49,931 nt of DNA from Actinomycetes bacterium. Lineage in GTDB: Bacteria > Actinomycetota > Actinomycetes > Actinomycetales > Microbacteriaceae. Positions 17,659-25,229 of this stretch are shown here, piece by piece. Numbering within the stretch: position 1 is the first letter of the stretch; each line of letters starts with the position of its first letter. The position numbers and the translations under genes were made by a program. The DNA is taken from assembly GCA_023431405.1 (NCBI GenBank), contig JAEYVZ010000035.1:1-49931 (forward strand), given 5' to 3'. The notes under the pieces are model-generated. The model was not told the origin of the DNA and did no database searches. It was given only the letters and a program-made list of their open reading frames with translations.

Positions 17659-18165
17659 ATGGACGAACAGTTTGTCTTCGTCGGTCCCGAAGATGCGGCC
17701 GACTGGCTCATGAGAAGCGCCTTGCCGCGCTTCCTCCGCCTGATGACCCTGACCGGTCACGCGCAGCATTTCGCGCAGCTGCCCCCGTACGAAGGCCATA
17801 CGAGCACCGGGAAGGTGCGGGGATGGCAAGGCGCAGGCAGTCGCGTCAAGACGGTCGAGCGGCATCTCAGCGACCTGCAGCACGGGCTGGAGCGCACCGG
17901 CATCCGCTACGAGCCGGTCGAGCCGTCGGACGCGGAACGCGAGACCCGCGACGCGTGCGAGTATGCGCAGGGAGTGCTTCTGCCCTCCCGCCTGGGGTGG
18001 GACGCCTATCGCGTGATCGGCGCGAGCAGCCGGCTCGCACGGCATGCCGCACAGGTCGCGGGAGACCCCGCCGGCGCGGAGCTCGTCGAATCCGCCTGGC
18101 GCGATTCGTGGCTGGCCCTCACCGACCGCGCGCAGGTGCGCACGCTGTTGGAGACCGCCAGCTGA
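17659..18165 (+). CDS. hypothetical protein, 168 aa
   Basis: A soluble protein starting MDEQFVFVGPEDAADWLMRS. It is mainly helical, with several Trp and His residues, and has no motif I recognise. The middle part (SRVKTVERHLSDLQHGLERTG) looks like an amphipathic helix. The ATG at 17659 is chosen because the sequence upstream reads as regulatory DNA. An in-frame ATG at 17596 is a possible longer start. It is divergent from the MATE gene and could share its palindromic site. Confidence 0.6.
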   Translation: MDEQFVFVGPEDAADWLMRSALPRFLRLMTLTGHAQHFAQLPPYEGHTSTGKVRGWQGAGSRVKTVERHLSDLQHGLERTGIRYEPVEPSDAERETRDACEYAQGVLLPSRLGWDAYRVIGASSRLARHAAQVAGDPAGAELVESAWRDSWLALTDRAQVRTLLETAS

Positions 18166-18201
18166 CCCGGTCCGCAGTCCCGCCGGCCGAGACGAACGGC
18201 G

Positions 18202-19074
18202 TCAGGCGAGCGTCGCGTCGATGATGCCGAGGAGCGCGGTGCGCAGCGGCTCCGCCCGATCGGCGAACCCCCGCTGTGCGGCGACGTACTCGGCCTTTCC
18301 CTCAGACGACTCGATGGGCACCGGGCGATAGCCCCACCCGTCGAGGTCGTACGGCGAGGCGCGCATGTCGAGTTCGCGGATGTCGCGGGCGAGCACGAAG
18401 CAGTCGAGAAGCAGACTCCCGGGCACGAGCGGACCGAGCTTCACGGCCCACTTGTAGAGGTCCATGTTCGCGTGGAGACAACCGGGCTGCTCGACGGCCG
18501 GCTGGTCGTCGCGTGTGAGCGCCGATCGATTGCGCGGCACCGCGTCGGGAGTGAAGAACCGGAAGGCGTCGAAGTGGGTGCAGCCGAGCTGGTGGGCGTC
18601 GACGACGGCATCCGTGCCCGCCTGCCCGAGGCGCAGAGGGACCGGATGCCGGTGCGCGTCCTGCCGGTACACCATCGCCCACTCGTGGAGCCCGAAGCAC
18701 CCGAACTGCGCGCGGCGTGAGCGGGTGGCGCGCAGGATGCGGCCCACACCGGTGAGCAGGAGGCGCTTCTCGGCGGCGAAACCCTCGGCATCGACCCGCA
18801 CGTCGTCGCCGTCTACCCGGTAGCCGCGCCACGTGGCGCGGGGCGTGGCGGCGCCGCCGCGCAGCACGACCCCGGCGCCCGGATGCCATCGACGCAGCAC
18901 CGAGGGCTTGTAGCTGTAGTACGTGTAGAGGAAGTCGTCGACAGGATGCGTCTGCCCCCGAGCGACCCGCGCGCGTCGCCCCGCCGTGAGGGCGTCGGCG
19001 CGCTCCGCGTGCTCGTGCTCGAGCGCGCGCCACTGCGGCGCGTCGAGCGCGCGAGCGGCGGTGAGAGCGGTCAC
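18202..19074 (-). CDS. conserved actinobacterial protein often annotated 3-methyladenine DNA glycosylase
   Basis: A 290-aa protein. Conserved-looking blocks are HPVDDFLYTYYSYKPSVLRR, GCFGLHEWAMVYRQ, QLGCTHFDAFRFF, PGCLHANMDLYKWAVKLGPL and DCFVLARDIRELDMRASPYD. Databases commonly call this family 3-methyladenine DNA glycosylase, but I see no helix-hairpin-helix or AAG/AlkA motif. His and Cys residues in HxxW, CxHxD and CLHANMD arrangements suggest a metal- or radical-type enzyme at least as readily. GTG start, with TAGCCT (19081-19086) 6 nt upstream, so probably leaderless. Confidence 0.7.
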   Translation of the reverse strand: MTALTAARALDAPQWRALEHEHAERADALTAGRRARVARGQTHPVDDFLYTYYSYKPSVLRRWHPGAGVVLRGGAATPRATWRGYRVDGDDVRVDAEGFAAEKRLLLTGVGRILRATRSRRAQFGCFGLHEWAMVYRQDAHRHPVPLRLGQAGTDAVVDAHQLGCTHFDAFRFFTPDAVPRNRSALTRDDQPAVEQPGCLHANMDLYKWAVKLGPLVPGSLLLDCFVLARDIRELDMRASPYDLDGWGYRPVPIESSEGKAEYVAAQRGFADRAEPLRTALLGIIDATLA

Positions 19075-19194
19075 CCGACCAGGCTACGCGCCGATCAGCG
19101 GCCTGAGCGGGGCCCGCCGGCACGACGGGGATACGCACAGCACCCTGTCGTGCCGTAAGTTTGCGAGCCTGGAACCTTGAAATCGGGAGTCTCG

Positions 19195-20118
19195 TTGTCC
19201 GTTGGTCTGCTCGCTGTCGTCGACGACATCCTCAGTGCCGCGCTGAAGGCGTCGGCGAAGTCGGCGGGGGTCGTCATCGACGACGCCGCCGTCACCCCGC
19301 AGTATGTGCAGGGCATCACGCCCGCGCGCGAGCTGCCCGTCGTCGGCAAGATCGCGCTGGGCTCGCTCGCGAACAAGTTCCTGCTGATCATCCCGGCCGC
19401 CCTCCTGCTCACCGCGTTCGCCCCGTGGGTGCTGCCGTATCTGCTCATCGTCGGAGGCACCTACCTCTGCTTCGAAGGCGCGGAGAAGGTGCTGGAGTGG
19501 TTCGGGTTCGCGCACGGCCACGGCGAGGAAGGCGGACGCGACGAGAAGCGTCTCGTGGCGGGTGCGATCCGCACCGACCTCATCCTGTCGACAGAGATCA
19601 TGCTCATCTCCCTGTCGAACATCGATCCCGATCTGGCCTTCTGGACACGGGTGGCCGTGCTCGCACTCATCGCGGTGCTCATGACCGGCGTCGTGTACGG
19701 CGCCGTCGCTCTGCTCGTGAAGATCGACGACGTCGGGCTGCGCATGGCGAAGAACCCGTCGCGGCGCGTGCGTCACACCGGCGCCCGCATCGTGCGCTCG
19801 ATGCCGGCGGTCTTCCGCGTCATCAGCATCGTCGGCACGGTCGCGATGCTCTGGGTGGGCGGGCACCTCGTGCTCGTCAACGTCGGCGCCGTGGGCTGGG
19901 CGCTGCCGGTCGAGCTCCTGCACGCCGTGGAGCATGCGCTGGAGCCCGCTGGGGCGTTCGTCGTCTGGCTCGGCGACACCGCCGTCTCCGCCGTCGCGGG
20001 ACTCGCCGTCGGACTGGTCGTCGTGGGGGTCGTCCTGGGGATCGCCAAGCTCTTCCACCGCCAGCCCACCTTCAGCGAGGGCGGCGAGACGCCGCAGCGC
20101 GCCACCGCCACGCACTGA
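19195..20118 (+). CDS. DUF808 family membrane protein
   Basis: A 307-aa inner-membrane protein of the DUF808/YedI family. It begins SVGLLAVVDDILSAALKASA, then VIDDAAVTPQYVQGITPARE, followed by about six transmembrane helices and a short soluble tail. TTG at 19195 is selected over the TTG at 19177 because GGGAG lies 5 nt before it. The start is then followed at once by the family's usual LLAVVDDI. Function is unknown; homologues are widespread single-copy proteins. Confidence 0.85.
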   Translation: MSVGLLAVVDDILSAALKASAKSAGVVIDDAAVTPQYVQGITPARELPVVGKIALGSLANKFLLIIPAALLLTAFAPWVLPYLLIVGGTYLCFEGAEKVLEWFGFAHGHGEEGGRDEKRLVAGAIRTDLILSTEIMLISLSNIDPDLAFWTRVAVLALIAVLMTGVVYGAVALLVKIDDVGLRMAKNPSRRVRHTGARIVRSMPAVFRVISIVGTVAMLWVGGHLVLVNVGAVGWALPVELLHAVEHALEPAGAFVVWLGDTAVSAVAGLAVGLVVVGVVLGIAKLFHRQPTFSEGGETPQRATATH

Positions 20119-20149
20119 CGCGGACGCGCTCGCCCGGCGGCGCCGCCTC

Positions 20150-21568
20150 TCAGCGGGGCACGCTGTCGGCCGCATCCGATGCCGCCTCCGGACGACGACC
20201 GGAGTGGCGACCGGAGTGACGACGATTCCACTGGCGCCGGTTCCACTGGGCCCGATTCCACTGGGCGGCGAAGTGCAGCACGACACCCACAGCCAGCAGC
20301 GCCGCCCCGAACAGCCACACGATCGGACGCTGTTGCGTGAGCAGAAGCACGCACGAGGCGACGCCGAGGACCGGAACGAACGTCCAGACGCGGAAGTGGT
20401 CGTGGCCGACCGTGTCGCGGCGGAGCACGAGCACGGCGACGTTGGTGCTGATGAAGACGAACAGCAGGAGGAGCACGACCGTCTCGGCGAGCGTCGACAG
20501 GTCACCGACGAGGGTGAGCACGATCGCCACTGCGGTGGTGACGAGGATCGCGACCCACGGGGTCTTCCGTTTCGGCAGCACACGCGCGAGCGGACTCGGC
20601 AGAAGCTCCTGCTCGGCCATTCCGAACGCCAGCCGACTGGCCATGATCATCGTGAGCAGCGCGCCGTTGGCCACCGCGACGAGGGCGATGAGGCTGAACA
20701 GCCACGACGGCACTCCCACGCCCGTCGCCTCGACCACTGCCAGCAGCGGACCCGACGACGTCGAGAGCTCCTCGGCGGGCAGCGCGATCGCGCTCGCGAG
20801 GCCGACGAGGACATAGACGACCCCAGCGGTGATGAGCGCCCCGAACAGCGCCATCGGGTAGACCTTGCGCGGCTCCCGCACCTCTTCGATGACATTCGCG
20901 GAGGTCTCGAAGCCCACGAACGAGTAGTACGCGATGATCGCCGCGCCGAGCACGGCCAGCGCGATGCTGCCCTCACCGGCGGGGGTCGTGACCCGGCCGA
21001 GGTCACCGCCTCCCCCGCCCACCATGACGGCCACCACCACGACGACGATCACGAGTCCGCTCAGCTCGATGATCGTCATGACGACGTTGGCGGCCATCGA
21101 CTCTCGGATGCCGCGCATGTTGAGCGCCGCCACCACGAGCAGGAACGCTATCGCGACCGGCACCGGCGGAAGATCGACGAACGTGGCGAAGTAGTCGCCG
21201 GCGAAGGCGAGCGACAGCCCCGCCGCGCTCGTGACCCCCGCGGCCAGCATGCTGAAGCCGACGAGGAACGAGATGATCGGCCGCCGGAACGCCCGTTGGG
21301 CGAAGACGGCGGCGCCTCCTGCTCGCGGGTACTTGGTGACCAGTTCCGCGTAGGAGCCGGCGGTGAGGAGGGCCAGCAGCAGCGCGACGAGGAGCGGAGC
21401 CCAGAGCATCCCCCCGACGTCCTCGGCCAGTACCCCCATGAGCGCATAGATCCCGGCGCCGAGCACGTCGCCGAGGATGAAGAAGAACAGAAGGGGGCCG
21501 GTGATCCCACGCCGGAGCCTCTCGGTCGGGGGCTTCATCAGGTCGGCACGGGCGGCGGGGGTGGTCAT
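20150..21568 (-). CDS. APC superfamily amino acid permease
   Basis: A 472-aa inner-membrane transporter with about 12 transmembrane helices. Helix 1 contains the unwound APC motif GDVLGAGIYALMG, and helix 6 contains AYYSFVGFETSANVIEEVR. It probably imports or exchanges an amino acid or amine with H+. ATG at 21568 has AAGGAGAG 5 nt upstream; the very long frame extending upstream is antisense to other genes. The C-terminal tail is unusual: three copies of an AQWNR/RQWNR-like unit and two of HSGR, matching a DNA tandem repeat. Confidence 0.9.
   Translation of the reverse strand: MTTPAARADLMKPPTERLRRGITGPLLFFFILGDVLGAGIYALMGVLAEDVGGMLWAPLLVALLLALLTAGSYAELVTKYPRAGGAAVFAQRAFRRPIISFLVGFSMLAAGVTSAAGLSLAFAGDYFATFVDLPPVPVAIAFLLVVAALNMRGIRESMAANVVMTIIELSGLVIVVVVVAVMVGGGGGDLGRVTTPAGEGSIALAVLGAAIIAYYSFVGFETSANVIEEVREPRKVYPMALFGALITAGVVYVLVGLASAIALPAEELSTSSGPLLAVVEATGVGVPSWLFSLIALVAVANGALLTMIMASRLAFGMAEQELLPSPLARVLPKRKTPWVAILVTTAVAIVLTLVGDLSTLAETVVLLLLFVFISTNVAVLVLRRDTVGHDHFRVWTFVPVLGVASCVLLLTQQRPIVWLFGAALLAVGVVLHFAAQWNRAQWNRRQWNRRHSGRHSGRRPEAASDAADSVPR
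20199..20267. repeat. in-frame tandem repeats in the APC permease tail
   Basis: Two 12-bp units of ACCGGAGTGRCG (20199-20222) are followed by three 15-bp units of the form CGRTTCCACTGGSSS (20223-20267). Read on the minus strand they give QWNR- and HSGR-type peptide repeats. Unit lengths divisible by three keep the frame, so copy number can vary without breaking the gene. Confidence 0.7.
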
Positions 21569-21708
21569 CGTCTCTCCTTCGTGCGGGGCGCGGCGAGCGG
21601 CTGCGGCGCCGGACCATGGTGGCGATGGGCGCCTACGGCAGGGAGAGGCTTGACGCGCACGATCGCGACCACTAGGCGCGTGTCGGCGGCTCGGCGTAGC
21701 GTCGGGAC

Positions 21709-22116
21709 GTGGCATCCCTCGACGACATCCGAGCCATCGCGGCACGGCTCCCCGCGAGTGTCGAGACGCAGACGACCGGTGGCGCGTCGTGGATGGTGCG
21801 GAAGAAACCGTATGCGTGGGAGTGCCACCCGTGGCCGAGCATCCCGGAGCCCGTGCGCTCGATCGTCGCCGCCGAGCAGGTCGTGGCAGTGAAGGTGGGC
21901 GACCCGCTCGACGCCCTCGCCCTGCGGGAGATGGCGCCCGACATCTTCCTGCCGCAGACGACGTCGTGGAGTGAGCCCAAGGTCGCCTTCCGGCTGGAGG
22001 CGATCGCCCGCGACCATCTGGCCGAGCTGGTCGTCGAGGCGTGGCGTCTTCAGGCCCCTCGTCACCTGCGGGCCGAGTTCGACACGACCGCCCCGTCGCC
22101 GCGTTTCGACCTGTGA
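21709..22116 (+). CDS. MmcQ/YjbR family protein
   Basis: A 135-aa soluble protein of the MmcQ/YjbR (CyaY-like fold) family, with SLDDIRAIAARLPASVE, WMVRKKPYAWECHP, AVKVGDPLDALALRE and the late EAWRLQAPRHLRAEFD. Some relatives bind DNA, but the role is unknown. GTG start; TAGCGT (21697-21702) is 6 nt upstream, so it is probably leaderless. Confidence 0.85.
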   Translation: MASLDDIRAIAARLPASVETQTTGGASWMVRKKPYAWECHPWPSIPEPVRSIVAAEQVVAVKVGDPLDALALREMAPDIFLPQTTSWSEPKVAFRLEAIARDHLAELVVEAWRLQAPRHLRAEFDTTAPSPRFDL

Positions 22117-22159
22117 CATCCCCTGAGGCGACGGCGCACGACCCGATTAAGCTGAGCCT

Positions 22160-22525
22160 ATGCCGGACCGCGCGGTGCCGAATCTCCCCTCTCGAGACTT
22201 CGAGGTCACGATCGCCTTCTACGGCGCGTTCGGATTCGAGGTGGATTACCGCGACGACGGGTGGCTGAGCCTTCGGCGCGGGCCTATCGAGCTCGACTTC
22301 TTCCTTTTCCCCGACCTGGTCCCCGAGGAGAGCTCGTACATGTGCAGCGTGCGCGTCGACGACGTCGACGACCTGCACCGCAGCATCCGGGCAGCGGGCG
22401 TCGCCGATGCCACGGCGGGGATGCCGCGACTCACGCCCGTCGAGCTGCGACGGTGGGGACGCCGTGCCGCGTTCCTCATCGACCCCGATGGCACGCAGCT
22501 CCACCTGATGCAGAACCCGGCCTGA
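22160..22525 (+). CDS. VOC family bleomycin-resistance-like protein
   Basis: A 121-aa single-domain VOC protein: NLPSRDFEVTIAFYGAFGFE opens the first module and FLIDPDGTQLHLMQNP closes the second. Bleomycin-binding members have this length and the DGW-SLRRGPIELDFF segment, so drug sequestration is plausible. TAAGCT (22148-22153) is 6 nt upstream of the ATG. Nine consecutive C residues (22528-22536) follow the stop. Confidence 0.85.
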   Translation: MPDRAVPNLPSRDFEVTIAFYGAFGFEVDYRDDGWLSLRRGPIELDFFLFPDLVPEESSYMCSVRVDDVDDLHRSIRAAGVADATAGMPRLTPVELRRWGRRAAFLIDPDGTQLHLMQNPA

Positions 22526-22548
22526 CACCCCCCCCCGAGCGGTCACTG

Positions 22549-22576
22549 TTGACGGCTCGCTATTCAGCGTTACTAT
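22549..22576 (+). promoter_or_regulatory. sigma-70-type promoter of the PadR-ABC operon
   Basis: TTGACG (22549-22554) is separated by 16 nt from TACTAT (22571-22576). Just downstream, TACCGGTA is a perfect 8-bp palindrome (22577-22584) and TATTCA is repeated at 22561 and 22583. This is the expected place for a PadR autoregulatory operator overlapping the transcription start. Confidence 0.6.
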
Positions 22577-22614
22577 GTACCGGTATTCATTGACACTGAG
22601 TAGCGGGAGATGGC

Positions 22615-22944
22615 ATGGGACGGCAAGCGACGGAGATGCTGAAGGGCGTGCTGGAGGGCATCGTCCTGGCGATCCTCGACGCTCGCCCCGCGTACGGCTA
22701 CGAGATCACCGCCTGGCTTCGCGATCGGGGCTTCAGCGACATCGCCGAGGGCACCGTGTACGCGCTCCTCGTGCGCGTGGAGCAGCGCGGGCTCGTCGAC
22801 GTCGAGAAGGTGCCCTCGGAGAAAGGCCCGCCCCGCAAGGTTTACTCGCTCAACGCCGCCGGCCGCGAGCACCTGGATGAGTTCTGGAGGACATGGAGCT
22901 TCCTCTCGGACCGGCTCGGACAGCTCCAGCGAGGAGACGACTGA
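22615..22944 (+). CDS. PadR family transcriptional regulator
   Basis: A 109-aa winged-helix regulator with LKGVLEGIVLAILDARPAYG, YEITAWLRDRGFSDIAEGTV, YALLVRVEQRGLVDVEK and the wing KGPPRKVYSLNAAG. The short C-terminal helix is the dimerisation element of PadR subfamily 2. Starts ATG with GGGAGATGGC upstream. It heads a four-gene unit whose next three starts are within 4 nt of the preceding stop, and probably represses it until a toxic ligand binds. Confidence 0.93.
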   Translation: MGRQATEMLKGVLEGIVLAILDARPAYGYEITAWLRDRGFSDIAEGTVYALLVRVEQRGLVDVEKVPSEKGPPRKVYSLNAAGREHLDEFWRTWSFLSDRLGQLQRGDD

Positions 22945-22945
22945 C

Positions 22946-23314
22946 ATGGCCGCCAAATGGATCGAAGCCCTCACCGGGTCGCTCGAGCAGAAGAAGCAGT
23001 ACCGCCTCGACAAGGCGCGCATCGACGATCTCCCCGAGCCGTACCGCTCGGTCGCCGCCGCCGTGCACCGCTACCTCATGTACTACGGCGGACTCACCGA
23101 CGGTGACGCGATGGTGCGGATGCACGGGGACCTCGCCGACCTGTGGGAGCGCGCGGCTCTCGACGGCACCGCCGTGCGCGACATCGTCGGCGACGACCCG
23201 GTGGAGTTCGCCGAGACGTTCGCCGCCGCCTACACCGGCACCCGGTGGGTCGACAAGGAGCGGGCACGCCTCGTGGCCGCCGTGGAAGAAGCGGAGCGGG
23301 GCGAGCGATCATGA
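22946..23314 (+). CDS. DUF1048 family protein
   Basis: A 122-aa soluble helical protein of the DUF1048 family (KWIEALTGSLEQKKQYRLDK, LPEPYRSVAAAVHRYLMYYG, LWERAALDGTAVRDIVGDDP, FAETFAAAYTGTRWVDKERA). The family is nearly always encoded between a PadR regulator and an ABC exporter, as here. Its stop overlaps the ATPase start (ATGA). Biochemical role unknown. Confidence 0.9.
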   Translation: MAAKWIEALTGSLEQKKQYRLDKARIDDLPEPYRSVAAAVHRYLMYYGGLTDGDAMVRMHGDLADLWERAALDGTAVRDIVGDDPVEFAETFAAAYTGTRWVDKERARLVAAVEEAERGERS

Positions 23315-24087
23315 CCGACATCACCGTCCGCGTTCGCGGCATCCGCAAGTCGTTCGGCGCCGTCGCCGTTCTCCAGGGCATCGACCTCGCCGTCTCCCGC
23401 GGCAGCATCTACGCGCTCCTCGGATCCAACGGCGCCGGCAAGACGACTCTCGTGCGCATTCTCGCGACCCTGACCCGCCCGGATGCCGGCAGCGCCGAGG
23501 TCGCCGGGATCGATGTCGTCGCCGAGCCCGCGCGCGCACGTGCGGCTCTCAGCCTCACCGGTCAGTTCGCCGCCGTCGACGACGTGCTCACCGGCCGGGA
23601 GAACCTGGCGCTCATCGCACGGCTCCGGCACGAGCAGGAGCCGGCGCGGATCGCCGACGACCTGCTGGAGAGGTTCGACCTCGTCGACGCCGCCGATCGG
23701 CGTGCATCCACCTACTCCGGAGGCATGCGGCGACGTCTCGACATCGCGATGAGCCTCATCGGCGACCCCGCGGTCGTCTTCCTCGACGAGCCGACGACGG
23801 GCCTCGACCCGCAGGCGCGGCTCGACGTCTGGGAGGCGGTGCGCGAGCTCGCCCGGGGCGGCACGACGATCTTCCTCACCACCCAGTACCTCGAGGAAGC
23901 CGAGCAGCTCGCCGATCGCATCGGCATCCTGAACGAGGGGCGCATCTTCGTCGACGACACGCTCGCCGGCGTCAAGAGGCTGCTGCCCCCGGCGACCGTC
24001 GAGTACATCGAGAAGCAGCCCACCCTCGAAGACGTCTTCCTCGCCGTCGTCGGCGGCTCAGCGCGCACTCACCGGGAGGCATCATGA
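23311..24087 (+). CDS. ABC transporter ATP-binding protein, DrrA-like
   Basis: A 258-aa ATPase subunit. Walker A is GSNGAGKTT (38-46), the signature YSGGMRRRLDIAMSL, Walker B VVFLDEPTTGLD, and the switch His region is modified (TTQYLEEAEQLAD), as in daunorubicin-resistance DrrA proteins. The C terminus EKQPTLEDVFLAVVG is also DrrA-like. It powers the permease encoded next, with which it overlaps by ATGA. Confidence 0.95.
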   Translation: MTDITVRVRGIRKSFGAVAVLQGIDLAVSRGSIYALLGSNGAGKTTLVRILATLTRPDAGSAEVAGIDVVAEPARARAALSLTGQFAAVDDVLTGRENLALIARLRHEQEPARIADDLLERFDLVDAADRRASTYSGGMRRRLDIAMSLIGDPAVVFLDEPTTGLDPQARLDVWEAVRELARGGTTIFLTTQYLEEAEQLADRIGILNEGRIFVDDTLAGVKRLLPPATVEYIEKQPTLEDVFLAVVGGSARTHREAS

Positions 24088-24845
24088 CCAGCCACGCCCT
24101 CAGCGACGTCACCGTGCTCACGGGCCGGTCGCTGCGCCACATCACCCGCAGCCTCGACACGATCATCACCACCGCGATCATGCCGGTCGCCATCATGCTG
24201 CTGTTCGTCTTCGTGTTCGGCGGCGCGATCGACACCGGCGGCGCCGCGTACATCGACTACCTGCTGCCCGGCATCCTCCTCATCACGATCGCCAGCGGTG
24301 TCGCCTACACCTCGTACCGGCTCTTCATCGATCTGCAGTCGGGCATCGTGGAGCGGCTTCGCTCCATGCCGATCGCGCGGTCGGCCGTCTTGTGGGCCCA
24401 CGTGCTCACCTCGCTCGCCGCGAACCTCGTCTCGCTCGCCGTCGTGGTCGCGGTCGCCCTCCTGCTCGGCTTCCGCTCCCCTGCGAACGTCGCGCAATGG
24501 GCGGCGGTCATCGGCATCCTCCTGCTGTTCACCCTGGCCCTCACGTGGGTCGCGGTGATCGCAGGGCTCTCCGCGCGGTCGGTCGACGGCGCCGGCGCCT
24601 TCTCGTACCCGCTCATCCTGCTGCCGTTCGTCAGCTCGGCGTTCGTCCCGACCGCGACGATTCCCGAACCGGTGCGCGTCTTCGCCGAGAATCAGCCGGT
24701 CACCTCGATCGTCGACACCCTCCGGGGGCTGCTGTCGGGTCAGCCGGTCGCCGCCGACGCGTGGGTGGCGCTCGCCTGGTGCCTCGGCATCGTGGTCGTC
24801 GCCTGTACGGCGGCGGCTGTCGTGTACCGGCGCCGATTCCGTTAG
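24084..24845 (+). CDS. ABC-2 type transporter permease, DrrB-like
   Basis: A 253-aa membrane subunit with six hydrophobic helices and the ABC-2 signature region RLRSMPIARSAVLWAH in the cytoplasmic loop. Later sequences SYPLILLPFVSSAFVPT and FAENQPVTSIVDTLRGLL are typical of DrrB/NodJ permeases. With the ATPase it should export a drug-like or lipid substrate. Last gene of the PadR operon. Confidence 0.95.
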   Translation: MTSHALSDVTVLTGRSLRHITRSLDTIITTAIMPVAIMLLFVFVFGGAIDTGGAAYIDYLLPGILLITIASGVAYTSYRLFIDLQSGIVERLRSMPIARSAVLWAHVLTSLAANLVSLAVVVAVALLLGFRSPANVAQWAAVIGILLLFTLALTWVAVIAGLSARSVDGAGAFSYPLILLPFVSSAFVPTATIPEPVRVFAENQPVTSIVDTLRGLLSGQPVAADAWVALAWCLGIVVVACTAAAVVYRRRFR

Positions 24846-24920
24846 CGACCCCCTCGCCACAAGCCCCCCGTTCGGGTGAGACTGTCGGTACCCGACATCC
24901 GATCGCGAACCGAGGACGAT

Positions 24921-25229
24921 ATGAAGGCAATGCTGGGCGACACCGTGATCGCCGACGCACCCCGCTCCGAGCTCATCTCCATCGAGGGCAACTGGTACTT
25001 CCCGCCGTCGAGCGTGCGCAGCGACCTGCTCACCGACAGTCCGACGCCGTATCGCTGCCCGTGGAAGGGCGACTGTCAGTACTTCACGGTCGAGGTCGAC
25101 GGCCAGTCACTGCCCGACCGCGCGTGGAGCTACCCGCAGCCGTACCCGACCGCCATCGAGCGCGTGGGGAAGGACTTCTCGAACTACGTGGCCTTCTGGA
25201 AAGAGGTGAAGGTCGTCGATGAGGCCTGA
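24921..25229 (+). CDS. DUF427 domain protein
   Basis: A 102-aa protein of the DUF427 family: MLGDTVIADAPRSELISIEG, NWYFPPSSVRSDLL, TPYRCPWKGDCQYFTVEVDG, AWSYPQPYPTAIERVGKDF, YVAFWKEVKV. ATG at 24921 is preferred over an upstream start because GAGGA precedes it by 6 nt and homology begins there. The next gene starts 10 nt before its stop. Confidence 0.9.
   Translation: MKAMLGDTVIADAPRSELISIEGNWYFPPSSVRSDLLTDSPTPYRCPWKGDCQYFTVEVDGQSLPDRAWSYPQPYPTAIERVGKDFSNYVAFWKEVKVVDEA

Noticed and set aside
20199..20267. CRISPR-like repeat cluster
   Set aside because: Units are 12-15 bp, directly adjacent with no spacers, and in frame inside a permease gene.
22528..22536. Run of nine C residues as a phase-variation tract
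   Set aside because: It lies between genes, after a stop and before the PadR promoter, so slippage would not shift any frame; a sequencing artefact is also possible.
21569..22546. 326-codon N-terminal extension of the APC permease
   Set aside because: It is antisense to the YjbR and VOC genes, and a good ribosome-binding site precedes the ATG at 21568.
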